From a virus: a stretch of DNA of 48,689 nucleotides. Below are positions 23,241-30,181 of the stretch, in pieces. The position numbers and the translations under genes are program-made. The stretch covers positions 1 through 48,689 of IMG/VR virus record IMGVR_UViG_3300024231_000842; one strand, written 5' to 3'. Every line of letters begins with the position of its first letter. Positions within the stretch are counted from its first letter, which is position 1. Below the pieces are notes generated by a model. The model was not told the DNA's origin and did no database searches. It saw only the letters and a list, made by a program, of their open reading frames with translations.

Positions 23241-23990
23241 ATGCGTAAGTTTTTAACAACCGCAACAGCACTATTATGTGCGAACGTAGCAATGGCCGAT
23301 GTAACTGGCTCAGTAGATTTAGATGTAACAGAAAATGCATCTGACAAATTTGTAATGGCACCAACAATCAAATTAGGTTTTGGTAGTGAAGCTGGCGATG
23401 TGTCAGTTGACTTAAAAGAAGTAGGTGGCGACATTATACTTGATCGTTACTCAGTAGGAACACAATTAGGTGCATTAGGTGTATCATTTGGTGACCAAGA
23501 AGATATTTTTGACTTAGGTGCAGGCCTTGAAGTAGTTGGCGGTACAACACTAGCTAACCCAGCAGAGTCAAACGAAAACGTACAACTATCATTTGGTGGT
23601 ATAGCAGTAATGGTTGGCATGACAGATGTAACAACTGATATCACAGATGTAACAAATGTACAATTAGCAACTGTAGTAGATGCAGGTATTGCAAATGTAG
23701 GCGTAGTAGTAGATTACAACGAAGCATCATCAGACCTTACATACGGTGTTGCAGCAACAGTATCAGACATTGACTTAGCAGTAACATATGCAGATGATTT
23801 TGCATACGAATTAGGTTATAGTATGATGGGCGTAAACACATTCTTGAATGGTGATGAAAACAATACACTACAAAATGTCGGTGCTGGTTATGTAACAGTA
23901 TTGAATGGTGCAGAAGTATATGCAGAAGTAGGCTACAATGTAGACACAGAAGAAACAACACCAGCAGTTGGTTTAAGTTTCTCATTCTAA
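23241..23990 (+). CDS. Porin-like outer-membrane protein
   Basis: A 249-residue protein with a clear signal peptide (MRKFLTTATALLCANVAMA, cleavage before Asp20). It then has alternating amphipathic beta strands throughout and ends GLSFSF, with the C-terminal Phe needed for outer-membrane barrel insertion. Gram-negative porin-like architecture, with fewer strands than a full 16-strand porin given its length. It has its own strong promoter, long leader and terminator, so it is expressed as a monocistronic unit. It may change nutrient uptake or mask phage receptors after infection; both are inference. Confidence 0.8.
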   Translation: MRKFLTTATALLCANVAMADVTGSVDLDVTENASDKFVMAPTIKLGFGSEAGDVSVDLKEVGGDIILDRYSVGTQLGALGVSFGDQEDIFDLGAGLEVVGGTTLANPAESNENVQLSFGGIAVMVGMTDVTTDITDVTNVQLATVVDAGIANVGVVVDYNEASSDLTYGVAATVSDIDLAVTYADDFAYELGYSMMGVNTFLNGDENNTLQNVGAGYVTVLNGAEVYAEVGYNVDTEETTPAVGLSFSF

Positions 23991-24030
23991 GAGAATAAAT
24001 AAAACATCTAGATAAAACTAGACAACTTTA

Positions 24031-24059
24031 GGAGAGGACTTTTGTCTTCTCCTTTTTTT
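24031..24059 (+). terminator. Intrinsic terminator after porin gene
   Basis: A 9-bp stem GGAGAGGAC/GTCTTCTCC (one G-U pair) with a TTTT loop, followed by seven T residues. Confidence 0.9.
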
Positions 24060-24125
24060 ATGAATAATTGTTATCATAGTAGTTAATGCAATGAAGATAA
24101 ATATAGATAATAGTAACTAAAAGCA

Positions 24126-24154
24126 TTGACAAACACTTTGATAAGTGTTATATT
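24126..24154 (+). promoter_or_regulatory. Sigma70-type promoter
   Basis: TTGACA (24126-24131), a 17-base spacer and TATATT (24149-24154). A GATAAATA late-type box lies just upstream at 24096-24103, so the gene may be read in both phases. Confidence 0.75.
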
Positions 24155-24185
24155 CATTAAACTAGATAACAAAGGATGTAGAAAA

Positions 24186-24398
24186 ATGATCACGAGCAGA
24201 CAAGTTGTAGAAATTATTAAAAAGCAAATCGCTAATGAAAAATCTCAAGAAGGATTACGAGCTTTAAATAAAGTTATTGAGAAAATTGAAGTGTTAGAAG
24301 ATATTGAAACTGTATCTCAAACCCGTAGATACAACAACTCATCAGATCATTCAAAATCATCTGCAATGGCTGAAGCAAACAAAGTCTTTTCAAATTAA
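24186..24398 (+). CDS. Small helical hypothetical protein
   Basis: ATG 24186 lies after the promoter and AAAGGA, giving 70 residues; a frame from 24126 would start inside the promoter and is rejected. The product is a charged helical protein (VEIIKKQIANEKSQEGLRAL) with a Ser/Asn-rich tail. No family recognised; likely an early host-interaction protein. Confidence 0.6.
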   Translation: MITSRQVVEIIKKQIANEKSQEGLRALNKVIEKIEVLEDIETVSQTRRYNNSSDHSKSSAMAEANKVFSN

Positions 24399-24401
24399 TA
24401 C

Positions 24402-24430
24402 TTGACATACTTAATATATTGTTGTACAAT
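24402..24430 (+). promoter_or_regulatory. Sigma70-type promoter
   Basis: TTGACA (24402-24407), a 17-base spacer and TACAAT (24425-24430), three bases after the preceding stop codon. It drives the gene at 24456 and possibly the tRNA behind it. Confidence 0.78.
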
Positions 24431-24455
24431 ATATCATGTAATAAAAGGATAAGTT

Positions 24456-24668
24456 ATGATAGGTAAAGATGATATTGATGCATTCATTGACATTACTGTA
24501 ATGGATCATCTGAATACTATAAGTGTGCTTGAAGCAGAAATAGCTCATGCAAAATCTAAAATACAGCCTAGTGCTACTGGTCATATCTATACAGCTATTA
24601 GCTGGATGGAAGATCGTATTAAAAGTTTACAGAATGAAATAGACCAATTGGATAGCGTAATTGGATAG
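24456..24668 (+). CDS. Small coiled-coil hypothetical protein
   Basis: A 70-residue acidic protein with two helices of heptad-like pattern (NTISVLEAEIAHAKSKI and MEDRIKSLQNEIDQLDSVI), suggesting a helical hairpin or dimer. Behind its own promoter with AAAAGGA before the ATG. Function unknown. Confidence 0.62.
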   Translation: MIGKDDIDAFIDITVMDHLNTISVLEAEIAHAKSKIQPSATGHIYTAISWMEDRIKSLQNEIDQLDSVIG

Positions 24669-24676
24669 AACTAACT

Positions 24677-24753
24677 GACTCCTTAGCTCAGCTGGATAGA
24701 GCAGCTGCCTTCTAAGCAGCAGGTCATAGGTTCGAATCCTATAGGGGTCGCCA
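24677..24753 (+). tRNA. tRNA-Arg (anticodon TCT)
   Basis: A 77-nt cloverleaf: acceptor GACTCCT/AGGGGTC, a normal D arm, anticodon stem GCTGC/GCAGC with loop CTTCTAA (anticodon TCT at 24711-24713), T arm ATAGG-TTCGAAT-CCTAT and an encoded CCA end. It reads AGA codons, which are frequent in this AT-rich phage. Confidence 0.97.
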
Positions 24754-24771
24754 AAAAAAGAAAGTTTAGTG

Positions 24772-25203
24772 ATGTATAGAGTAACAGCATGGTTTAAGGA
24801 TACAAAAATATCTCAAGAGTTCCATGACGTAAACGATGCAATTGAATTTCGTGATGATGCAGATGCACACTATCCTACAAAGATAATATTTAGAAAGGTA
24901 ATATCAATGAGAGAATGGGTATATAATTGTTGGAATGTAGTAATGGATCATGAAAAGAATCCACTCAGTAACATTCCAGACTTCAGCACACGACATATGA
25001 TCATGCAAGTACTTGCGTGGATGTGGTGTATTGTGTTTGCTATTATTGTAAGTAGCATGTGGGCAGGCGTAATTAGTATGGTAATACATGCGTTGTTACT
25101 TGCTGCAATTGCAGTAACAGTAGCAACATTTGAAACCGCGAAGCGTAAGCCGCAAGTATTTGGTAACTATGGCGGTCGTGCAAACGGCGGCGAGCATGAA
25201 TAA
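24772..25203 (+). CDS. Membrane protein with two helices
   Basis: ATG 24772 (a GTG three bases earlier is also possible) gives 143 residues. An N-terminal soluble domain begins MYRVTAWFKDTKISQEFHDV. Two adjacent transmembrane helices follow (about 85-105 and 108-125), then a Gly-rich polar tail. The overlap with the next tiny membrane gene suggests co-translation. No family assigned. Confidence 0.6.
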   Translation: MYRVTAWFKDTKISQEFHDVNDAIEFRDDADAHYPTKIIFRKVISMREWVYNCWNVVMDHEKNPLSNIPDFSTRHMIMQVLAWMWCIVFAIIVSSMWAGVISMVIHALLLAAIAVTVATFETAKRKPQVFGNYGGRANGGEHE

Positions 25204-25315
25204 GGTATTTCTTGCAGTTGTTGTTGGTCTTTTACTAGCAATAGGCTTTCATCAATGGAAAGACTGTTTAAATGAGAATAGCTTTTTTACATGTACAAGG
25301 ATGCTAAACAAATAA
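25196..25315 (+). CDS. Tiny membrane protein
   Basis: ATG 25196 gives a 39-residue protein with one N-terminal helix (KVFLAVVVGLLLAIGF) and a Cys-containing tail (CLNENSFFTC). It overlaps the gene before it by 8 bases and the next start by one base. A longer frame from 25130 lies wholly inside the previous gene and is rejected. Function unknown. Confidence 0.5.
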   Translation: MNKVFLAVVVGLLLAIGFHQWKDCLNENSFFTCTRMLNK

Positions 25316-25455
25316 TGTTTTACATAATGAATCTTAAGACTGGAAGTATTAAATATACTGCTAATAGTTTGTTAGAAGCAAATGAACTTGTTAACAAACA
25401 TCCAGAATGGACCATTATGATAAAATACAATGATAGAAATAAAACATGCATATAG
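25315..25455 (+). CDS. Very small hypothetical protein
   Basis: A 46-residue frame starting at a TAATG junction (MFYIMNLKTGSIKYTANSLL). It looks like a small beta-beta-alpha domain. Tight coupling and coding-like sequence support it; no family recognised. Confidence 0.5.
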   Translation: MFYIMNLKTGSIKYTANSLLEANELVNKHPEWTIMIKYNDRNKTCI

Positions 25456-25482
25456 CAAGTTACCTAAAGAAGTATTTTTAAA

Positions 25483-26697
25483 ATGGCGCAGTCAGAGAAC
25501 TTAGAGTACATCAAATTTGATGTAGGTGTAATGCAATTAGAACTTACTTCTAGGTGTAACCTGTTATGTCCGATGTGCGTTAGAACAACTGGCATGGATG
25601 GGGATAATGTAAAGCTAAAGAAACGTGATGATTTAGACTTAACTGATACTGATCCTAGAGTAATACAACAAGCATTAGAAGACATGAAACCGTTTCTTCC
25701 AGAACATGTATTCATTAATGGGAATTGCGGCGATCCAATAATGTATCCTCATTTACTAGAAGTAGTAAAGATGTGCAAAGATATTGGAGTACCAGAAGTT
25801 ACGTTAAGTACAAATGGGTCTGCACAAACAGAAGAATGGTGGGCTGAACTTGCATCTATTATGCAAAAGTCAGACAGAGTTATCTTTGCTATTGATGGAT
25901 TAGAAGACACTAATCATTTGTATCGTGTGAATTCTAAGTGGAATATTATTATGCGTAATGCAAAAGCATTCATTGCTAATGGTGGCATTGCAAACTGGTA
26001 CTTTATTGGATTTGCGCACAATGAACATCAGATAGATGAAGCGAGACAACTAGCAAAAGACATGGGCTTTGTCAAATTTAGATATAAGAAATCAAATAGA
26101 TTTGTTATCCCTACAAATTATGAGGGAGAAGAAGTTGAAGCGATTGAAACTAAAAAAGAATTAACATTTGTTGCTAAACAACATGTAGCAAAAAACAAAA
26201 GAAAGACCGCAGAACAAAAAGAAAAAGCACTTGCAACTATATTAGCAGAACCTACAAAAATAAAATCTAATACTACTAATAAAATAGATGATGTAATTAA
26301 AAAACATAAAGGCTTTGATAATTATGTGAAGGTTACAGAAATATCATGTCAGACTAAAAGAGATAAGAGTATTTTTATCGATTATCAGGGCAAAGTATGG
26401 CCTTGCTGTTGGCAGGGATGGTACTATAGTAAAATAGGACATGATATGGCAACACCAAGACGTATCGAAGACAATAAGAATATGTGGGATCGTTACGGTG
26501 AAGATTTTAATGATTTGTCAAAGCATTCGCTATTTGACATACTTAAAACTCCATATTTTGCAAATGACTTAGTAGCAAGTTGGGAAACAAACTCAGATAA
26601 TCGTCTTTGGATTTGTGGAAAGACATGCGGGAAAGAATTAGACTTCAGAGGCAATGGAAAAGAAAACTTTAAAGATACGGAGATAAAGAAAACATGA
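25483..26697 (+). CDS. Radical SAM protein with C-terminal auxiliary-cluster-like cysteines
   Basis: A 404-residue protein with C25-x3-C29-x2-C32 (CNLLCPMC) after a typical LELTSR strand, NGNCGDP and STNGSA motifs, and C-terminal cysteines CCW (near 306) and ICGKTCG (near 380). It is a paralogue of the protein at 6379-7476 with the same architecture and a Lys-rich middle insert, but 40 residues longer. Radical SAM/SPASM-like enzymes modify ribosomal peptides, cofactors or sugars; neither substrate nor peptide precursor is evident. It overlaps the DUF805 gene by four bases. Confidence 0.85.
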   Translation: MAQSENLEYIKFDVGVMQLELTSRCNLLCPMCVRTTGMDGDNVKLKKRDDLDLTDTDPRVIQQALEDMKPFLPEHVFINGNCGDPIMYPHLLEVVKMCKDIGVPEVTLSTNGSAQTEEWWAELASIMQKSDRVIFAIDGLEDTNHLYRVNSKWNIIMRNAKAFIANGGIANWYFIGFAHNEHQIDEARQLAKDMGFVKFRYKKSNRFVIPTNYEGEEVEAIETKKELTFVAKQHVAKNKRKTAEQKEKALATILAEPTKIKSNTTNKIDDVIKKHKGFDNYVKVTEISCQTKRDKSIFIDYQGKVWPCCWQGWYYSKIGHDMATPRRIEDNKNMWDRYGEDFNDLSKHSLFDILKTPYFANDLVASWETNSDNRLWICGKTCGKELDFRGNGKENFKDTEIKKT

Positions 26698-26981
26698 AAG
26701 AATATTTTAACTTTGACGGCACTGCAAACCGTTCACAATATTGGGCAATGATTATTATTGGTACCCTTGGATATATTATTGGAGAAGCATTACTGGCAAC
26801 CATGCCATGGCTTTCACTAATAGTAATGGTCACAGTACTTTGGTATGCACTAGCAACTACCGCACGCCGAATTCGCGATACTGGAAACAGTCTTTGGTGG
26901 ATAGTAGGATTAATTATACCAGTCGTTGGTACAATAGTAACTGTAGTATTTGGATGCTTGCCAACAAAAGAGCAAGAATAA
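26694..26981 (+). CDS. DUF805 inner-membrane protein
   Basis: A 95-residue protein with the family opening FNFDGTANRSQYWAM, two or three membrane helices and the internal RRIRDTGNSLWW motif typical of DUF805 (YhaH-like) proteins. These are inner-membrane proteins of unknown role, common in bacteria and rare in phages. It starts four bases inside the radical SAM gene and may be translationally coupled to it. Probably acquired from a host. Confidence 0.85.
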   Translation: MKEYFNFDGTANRSQYWAMIIIGTLGYIIGEALLATMPWLSLIVMVTVLWYALATTARRIRDTGNSLWWIVGLIIPVVGTIVTVVFGCLPTKEQE

Positions 26982-26985
26982 AGAG

Positions 26986-27172
26986 ACGTGTTGGGTAGCA
27001 CCAACTAGTATGGGTCAGCAAATCCCATATGACGAGAAGTGATGTTGCAGTCACAACAAAAGGCTCGATGCAAGTATGCCGGCATGTGTTTGTCGTTAGT
27101 GAGGATGGGCGGAGCAGGAATTACCCTGTGTTGAGAACTCCCCTCACATACACGAGAATTATAGAATAGAGT
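26986..27172 (+). ncRNA. Putative structured RNA upstream of tRNA-Leu
   Basis: About 190 bases without a convincing ORF and visibly GC-richer than the flanking genes. It shows successive hairpins: GTTGG/CCAAC (26990-27005), TATGGG/CCCATA (27009-27029), TGTTG/CAACA within a CGAG/CTCG-closed segment (about 27033-27067), the palindrome ATGCCGGCAT, and a long GTGAGG/CCTCAC stem (27099-27147) that encloses GGAG/CTCC and CAGG/CCTG. It leads straight into tRNA-Leu, so it may be co-transcribed and cut off by tRNA 5' processing. No known family is recognised; decayed tRNA or coding remnants are the alternative. Confidence 0.4.
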
Positions 27173-27256
27173 GCCCGTGTGGTGGAATGGTAGACACAAG
27201 AGACTTAAAATCTCTCGCTTCACAGCGTATCGGTTCGAGTCCGATCACGGGTACCA
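27173..27256 (+). tRNA. tRNA-Leu (anticodon TAA)
   Basis: An 84-nt cloverleaf with the long variable arm of a leucine tRNA: acceptor GCCCGTG/CACGGGT, anticodon stem GAGA/TCTC with anticodon TAA, variable arm CGCTTCACAGCG, T arm ATCGG-TTCGAGT-CCGAT and encoded CCA. It reads TTA, a very common codon here. Confidence 0.96.
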
Positions 27257-27275
27257 TAAATTAAAGGAAAACTAG

Positions 27276-27812
27276 ATGAATAAAGTAGGAACAACCGTAC
27301 CAACGGTTACTTTTAAAACAAGAGTTCGTGATGAAAATATTGGTGGCGATAATCCATTTCGTTGGCAAGACATGAAAACAGATGATTATTTTAATGATAA
27401 ACGAGTAGTAGTGTTTTCACTACCAGGTGCATTTACACCAACGTGTAGTACATATCAACTACCTGGATTTGAAAATGATGCACAAGCATTTTACGATAAA
27501 GGTATTGATGATATCTATTGTATTAGTGTAAACGATAGTTTTGTAATGAATAAATGGGCGCAAATGGTTCGTTCAGAAGGTTTGCAAAATGTAAAAGTTA
27601 TCCCTGATGGTAACGGAGAATTTACATCAGGCATGGATATGCTTATTGATAAAACGCATCTTGGATTTGGTAAACGCAGTTGGAGATATGCAGCAGTTAT
27701 AGACAATGGTGTAATTACGCATTGGTTTGAAGAGCCAGGTATTAATAACGATGGTAGTGATACTGATCCGTATGGAGAAACGTCTCCTGAAAATGTGTTA
27801 AAAAGTCTTTGA
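27276..27812 (+). CDS. Peroxiredoxin (Prx5 type)
   Basis: A 178-residue thioredoxin-fold protein with the peroxidatic motif SLPGAFTPTCS (T54, C57) and the family segments ISVNDSFVMNKWAQ and GFGKRSWRYA, where the latter contains the conserved Arg. It reduces hydrogen peroxide or organic peroxides using a thiol donor. Length and motifs match the Prx5/AhpE-like atypical 2-Cys group. It presumably protects the infected cell from oxidative damage. TAAAGGAAA precedes the ATG, right behind tRNA-Leu. Confidence 0.92.
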   Translation: MNKVGTTVPTVTFKTRVRDENIGGDNPFRWQDMKTDDYFNDKRVVVFSLPGAFTPTCSTYQLPGFENDAQAFYDKGIDDIYCISVNDSFVMNKWAQMVRSEGLQNVKVIPDGNGEFTSGMDMLIDKTHLGFGKRSWRYAAVIDNGVITHWFEEPGINNDGSDTDPYGETSPENVLKSL

Positions 27813-27818
27813 TATAAG

Positions 27819-27847
27819 TTGACATTTTAAAATATATATTATATAAT
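27819..27847 (+). promoter_or_regulatory. Sigma70-type promoter
   Basis: TTGACA (27819-27824), a 17-base spacer and a perfect TATAAT (27842-27847). It drives the small genes at 27883 and 28085. Confidence 0.85.
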
Positions 27848-27882
27848 ATAACGTAAAATAAGATAAGATAAAGGGATAACAT

Positions 27883-28092
27883 ATGCTTCATAAAATAAGT
27901 GACATGATTCATGTAGTGGAAACAATGCATAAAAAATCAAAACAATTGCATAGTGCAAAGTACGGAGGATTTATTAAGACTCCAGAACGTGACGCAGCTA
28001 TTGATATATTGATTGATGATATACAATCACTTGCATTAAAGATTGCAATGGACAAATCACCCTATGTAAAACCGGAGGACAAAAATGATTAA
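27883..28092 (+). CDS. Small helical hypothetical protein
   Basis: A 69-residue mainly helical protein (KISDMIHVVETMHKKSKQLH) behind a consensus promoter and AAAGGGATAAC. No motif recognised. It overlaps the next small membrane gene by eight bases. Confidence 0.62.
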   Translation: MLHKISDMIHVVETMHKKSKQLHSAKYGGFIKTPERDAAIDILIDDIQSLALKIAMDKSPYVKPEDKND

Positions 28093-28249
28093 AAATTGGA
28101 TTAAATCAAGAATTGAAGAACGTACATCATTAGACGGTGCAGTATTAATTGGTGTAGGATTAGTTATACTGATTGCAGGACCGTTTGCAAAACTAGCAGC
28201 TTATGCAGCAATTGCATATGGTGCATGGACTATTTGGAAAGCCGAATAG
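28085..28249 (+). CDS. Small membrane protein
   Basis: A 54-residue protein: a charged N-terminus (MIKNWIKSRIEERTSLDG) followed by one or two hydrophobic helices (AVLIGVGLVILIAGPFAKLAA). The start overlaps the previous gene and is preceded by CGGAGGAC, an excellent ribosome-binding site. The size and topology resemble small inner-membrane phage proteins. Confidence 0.6.
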   Translation: MIKNWIKSRIEERTSLDGAVLIGVGLVILIAGPFAKLAAYAAIAYGAWTIWKAE

Positions 28250-28261
28250 TTAAAATAACTA

Positions 28262-28290
28262 TTGACATTATAATTAGCTTCTGCTACAAT
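28262..28290 (+). promoter_or_regulatory. Sigma70-type promoter
   Basis: TTGACA (28262-28267), a 17-base spacer and TACAAT (28285-28290). The leader carries AGCAGGAG before the ATG at 28326. Confidence 0.8.
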
Positions 28291-28325
28291 ACTTACATAA
28301 CAGTAATTATAGCAGGAGTTTTTTT

Positions 28326-28703
28326 ATGACAATGCACTTATTAGGTCCTCATATGACCACAACAAAGTACAACAGCAAAAAATCTAATCGTAAGAAGACT
28401 GCAAAGCTTCTCAAAGCTGAAGCAGAACACGATAAGTTTTTGCGTAAACAAGGTGTACATCCAGAGCAACTCGCCGCGAAGAAGAAACGCCAAGCTCTAA
28501 ATTCAATCCCAGATTACAAAGCACATAAACCAAAGATCGAACTTAGTAATACAGTTGCAGGACATGGCGCCGCCCGTGAAGCAAATACATATAGTGGTGA
28601 GCGACAACTACTTGGTATTGCTACAATGCACAAATCAAATATGGTACCAATATTTGCTGATCGCAAAGAAGATGCCAAAGATATTGCAAGTATGCGTCGA
28701 TGA
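28326..28703 (+). CDS. Basic hypothetical protein
   Basis: A 125-residue Lys/Arg-rich protein. The first 60 residues are strongly basic (NSKKSNRKKTAKLLKAEAEH); the C-terminal half includes GHGAAREANTYSG and ends SMRR. It may bind nucleic acid. No enzyme motif is visible. It has its own promoter and overlaps the following gene by four bases. Confidence 0.6.
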   Translation: MTMHLLGPHMTTTKYNSKKSNRKKTAKLLKAEAEHDKFLRKQGVHPEQLAAKKKRQALNSIPDYKAHKPKIELSNTVAGHGAAREANTYSGERQLLGIATMHKSNMVPIFADRKEDAKDIASMRR

Positions 28704-28891
28704 ACACAGCAAGCGATCACAAGTGGGCAATATTATTAGAGTTAAGTGCTGACGATCATATATATGTGACCGAAGATAATGGTGACAACTGTTGGGATTT
28801 AAAAGTTAAAGTATATGACACAGTTGATGAAGCACTGGAAGCTCTTGTTAAATGGAAGAATGGTGTCGTTGTTCCATTCGATCAATACTAA
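28700..28891 (+). CDS. Small acidic hypothetical protein
   Basis: A 63-residue acidic protein (WAILLELSADDHIYVTEDNG) that starts on an ATGA overlap with the basic protein upstream. The opposite charges of the two coupled products hint at an interacting pair, but no family is recognised. Confidence 0.55.
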   Translation: MNTASDHKWAILLELSADDHIYVTEDNGDNCWDLKVKVYDTVDEALEALVKWKNGVVVPFDQY

Positions 28892-28899
28892 AATAATAC

Positions 28900-28928
28900 T
28901 TGACAACTATATCTTAAAATGTTAGAAT
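28900..28928 (+). promoter_or_regulatory. Sigma70-type promoter
   Basis: TTGACA (28900-28905), a 17-base spacer and TAGAAT (28923-28928). Expected start near 28935, ahead of the gene at 28961. Confidence 0.78.
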
Positions 28929-28960
28929 ATAACTATTAAACAACTAGGGAAATAAACTTT

Positions 28961-29155
28961 ATGGCTATTAATAAACAAGTAATCACAGATGAAGAAGCAG
29001 CTGCAAAAGAGCAACTTAGCAAACAAATTCGTGAATATTTAGACAAAGGTGGTACTGTTACCGTATGTCAACCAGGAGCCCGTACTGAAAATTTACAAGT
29101 CGGGCAGTGGGGTAGACGTAAAGCAAAACCTAAACCACCACCAAAACCAGAATAG
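28961..29155 (+). CDS. Small hypothetical protein with Pro/Lys tail
   Basis: A 64-residue protein: a helical half (VITDEEAAAKEQLSKQIREY), a short segment GGTVTVCQPGARTE, and a basic proline-rich tail KAKPKPPPKPE. It is a monocistronic unit with its own promoter and terminator, which suggests a strongly expressed early product. Family unknown; the pattern could suit a small nucleic-acid or ribosome-associated protein. Confidence 0.62.
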   Translation: MAINKQVITDEEAAAKEQLSKQIREYLDKGGTVTVCQPGARTENLQVGQWGRRKAKPKPPPKPE

Positions 29156-29164
29156 CATAAAACG

Positions 29165-29197
29165 CCCACAGACTTACCGGACTGTGGGTATTTTTTT
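29165..29197 (+). terminator. Intrinsic terminator
   Basis: A 7-bp stem CCCACAG/CTGTGGG with a ten-base loop, followed by TA and seven T residues. Confidence 0.88.
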
Positions 29198-29217
29198 AAT
29201 AAATGTTCTGATTTATG

Positions 29218-29246
29218 TTGACAGGCCCCAATTATGGTGCTATAAA
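29218..29246 (+). promoter_or_regulatory. Sigma70-type promoter
   Basis: TTGACA (29218-29223), a 17-base spacer and TATAAA (29241-29246), upstream of the HAD gene. Confidence 0.7.
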
Positions 29247-29276
29247 GATGATATAATAAAATATGTAAGAAAGACG

Positions 29277-29885
29277 ATGAAAATGAAAATTAATACAAAT
29301 GAAAAAATAATACTAACAGACTGTGATGGCGTAATGCTTGATTGGGTAACAGCATTTGATGCATGGATGGCCAGTAATGGTTATACAAAATCTGATGCAG
29401 ATGTATATGATATGTCACAAGTATATGGTATCACAAGAGACGAATGTACCACAATAATTAAACAGTTTAATAGTAGTGCATGGATGGGATATCTAACCGC
29501 ATTCCGTGATTCACGTAGTGGTGTGGCTAAGTTAGTTGAAAATGGATATAAGTTTGTAGTAATTACAAGTCTAAGTCTTGATAGAAAAGCTCGGTTGCTG
29601 CGTATCGATAACATCAAAAATGTATTTGGTGAAGATGTAGTAGAAGAAGTTATTTGTTTAGATACTGGTGCTGATAAAGATGATGCACTAACATACTATA
29701 CACAAAAATATCCTAATGCAGAATACTGGTTAGAGGATAAGTTTGAAAATGCAGAGTGTGGATTGCAATTTGGTCTAAAATGTCTGTTGCTTAAACATGG
29801 ACATAATGAAGACCGAGTAAACGATCAACTAATTAAAGTTGATACATGGTCAGATATTACTGATTTAATTTTAGGAGAAAAATAA
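29277..29885 (+). CDS. HAD-family phosphatase (5'-nucleotidase-like)
   Basis: ATG 29277 (or 29283) lies just after the promoter and gives 202 residues; the longer frame from 29049 would run through a terminator and promoter and is rejected. The HAD motif I is ILTDCDGVML with nucleophile D15 and acid D17. Motif II is VVITSLS, and motif III/IV is the EDKFENAECG region. The layout resembles 5'(3')-deoxyribonucleotidases, which would remove phosphate from nucleotides during nucleotide salvage; other HAD substrates are possible. The stop overlaps the next ATG. Confidence 0.75.
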   Translation: MKMKINTNEKIILTDCDGVMLDWVTAFDAWMASNGYTKSDADVYDMSQVYGITRDECTTIIKQFNSSAWMGYLTAFRDSRSGVAKLVENGYKFVVITSLSLDRKARLLRIDNIKNVFGEDVVEEVICLDTGADKDDALTYYTQKYPNAEYWLEDKFENAECGLQFGLKCLLLKHGHNEDRVNDQLIKVDTWSDITDLILGEK

Positions 29886-30115
29886 TGGGAACAGGAACTA
29901 TTAATAGTAAGATGAGATATCTTACAAGTCTAAAAAGCAAACATCAAATACTTGATGCTAAAATTTCAGACATGATACAATCACATCTTAATGAAAACTC
30001 AATTAAAAAATTAAAGATTGAGAAGTTAGGAATTAAGGAAAAAATTGTTATGTTGGAAAGTGAACTTGATTACATATCACAACAGGAGCTGTTGGCACAA
30101 TTAACTGAAGACTAG
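29885..30115 (+). CDS. DUF465-like small coiled-coil protein
   Basis: A 76-residue helical hairpin: LKSKHQILDAKISDMIQS and KIEKLGIKEKIVMLESELD fit the DUF465 (YdcH/SlyX-like) pattern of a KHxxLDxxI helix followed by a LKxxKLxLKDxI helix. Function of the family is unknown. It starts on the last base of the HAD gene stop. Confidence 0.6.
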   Translation: MGTGTINSKMRYLTSLKSKHQILDAKISDMIQSHLNENSIKKLKIEKLGIKEKIVMLESELDYISQQELLAQLTED

Positions 30116-30151
30116 TATTTAGATTAAGTTGAGCGGCAAGCTGGACCAGTA

Positions 30152-30172
30152 TTGTTGGCTTAGAGCCAACAA
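30152..30172. terminator. Bidirectional hairpin between converging genes
   Basis: A perfect 9-bp stem TTGTTGGCT/AGCCAACAA with a three-base loop. It lies between the + strand DUF465 gene and the - strand phoH gene and is followed by TCTTTGGTTTT on the + strand. Confidence 0.65.
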
Positions 30173-30181
30173 TCTTTGGTT

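Noticed and set aside
27005-27223. Minus-strand frame over the non-coding stretch and tRNA-Leu
   Set aside because: It runs antisense through the tRNA and the hairpin region, and has no ribosome-binding site.
29049-29276. N-terminal extension of the HAD phosphatase
   Set aside because: This part of the frame crosses another gene, a terminator and a promoter; the HAD fold starts after 29277.
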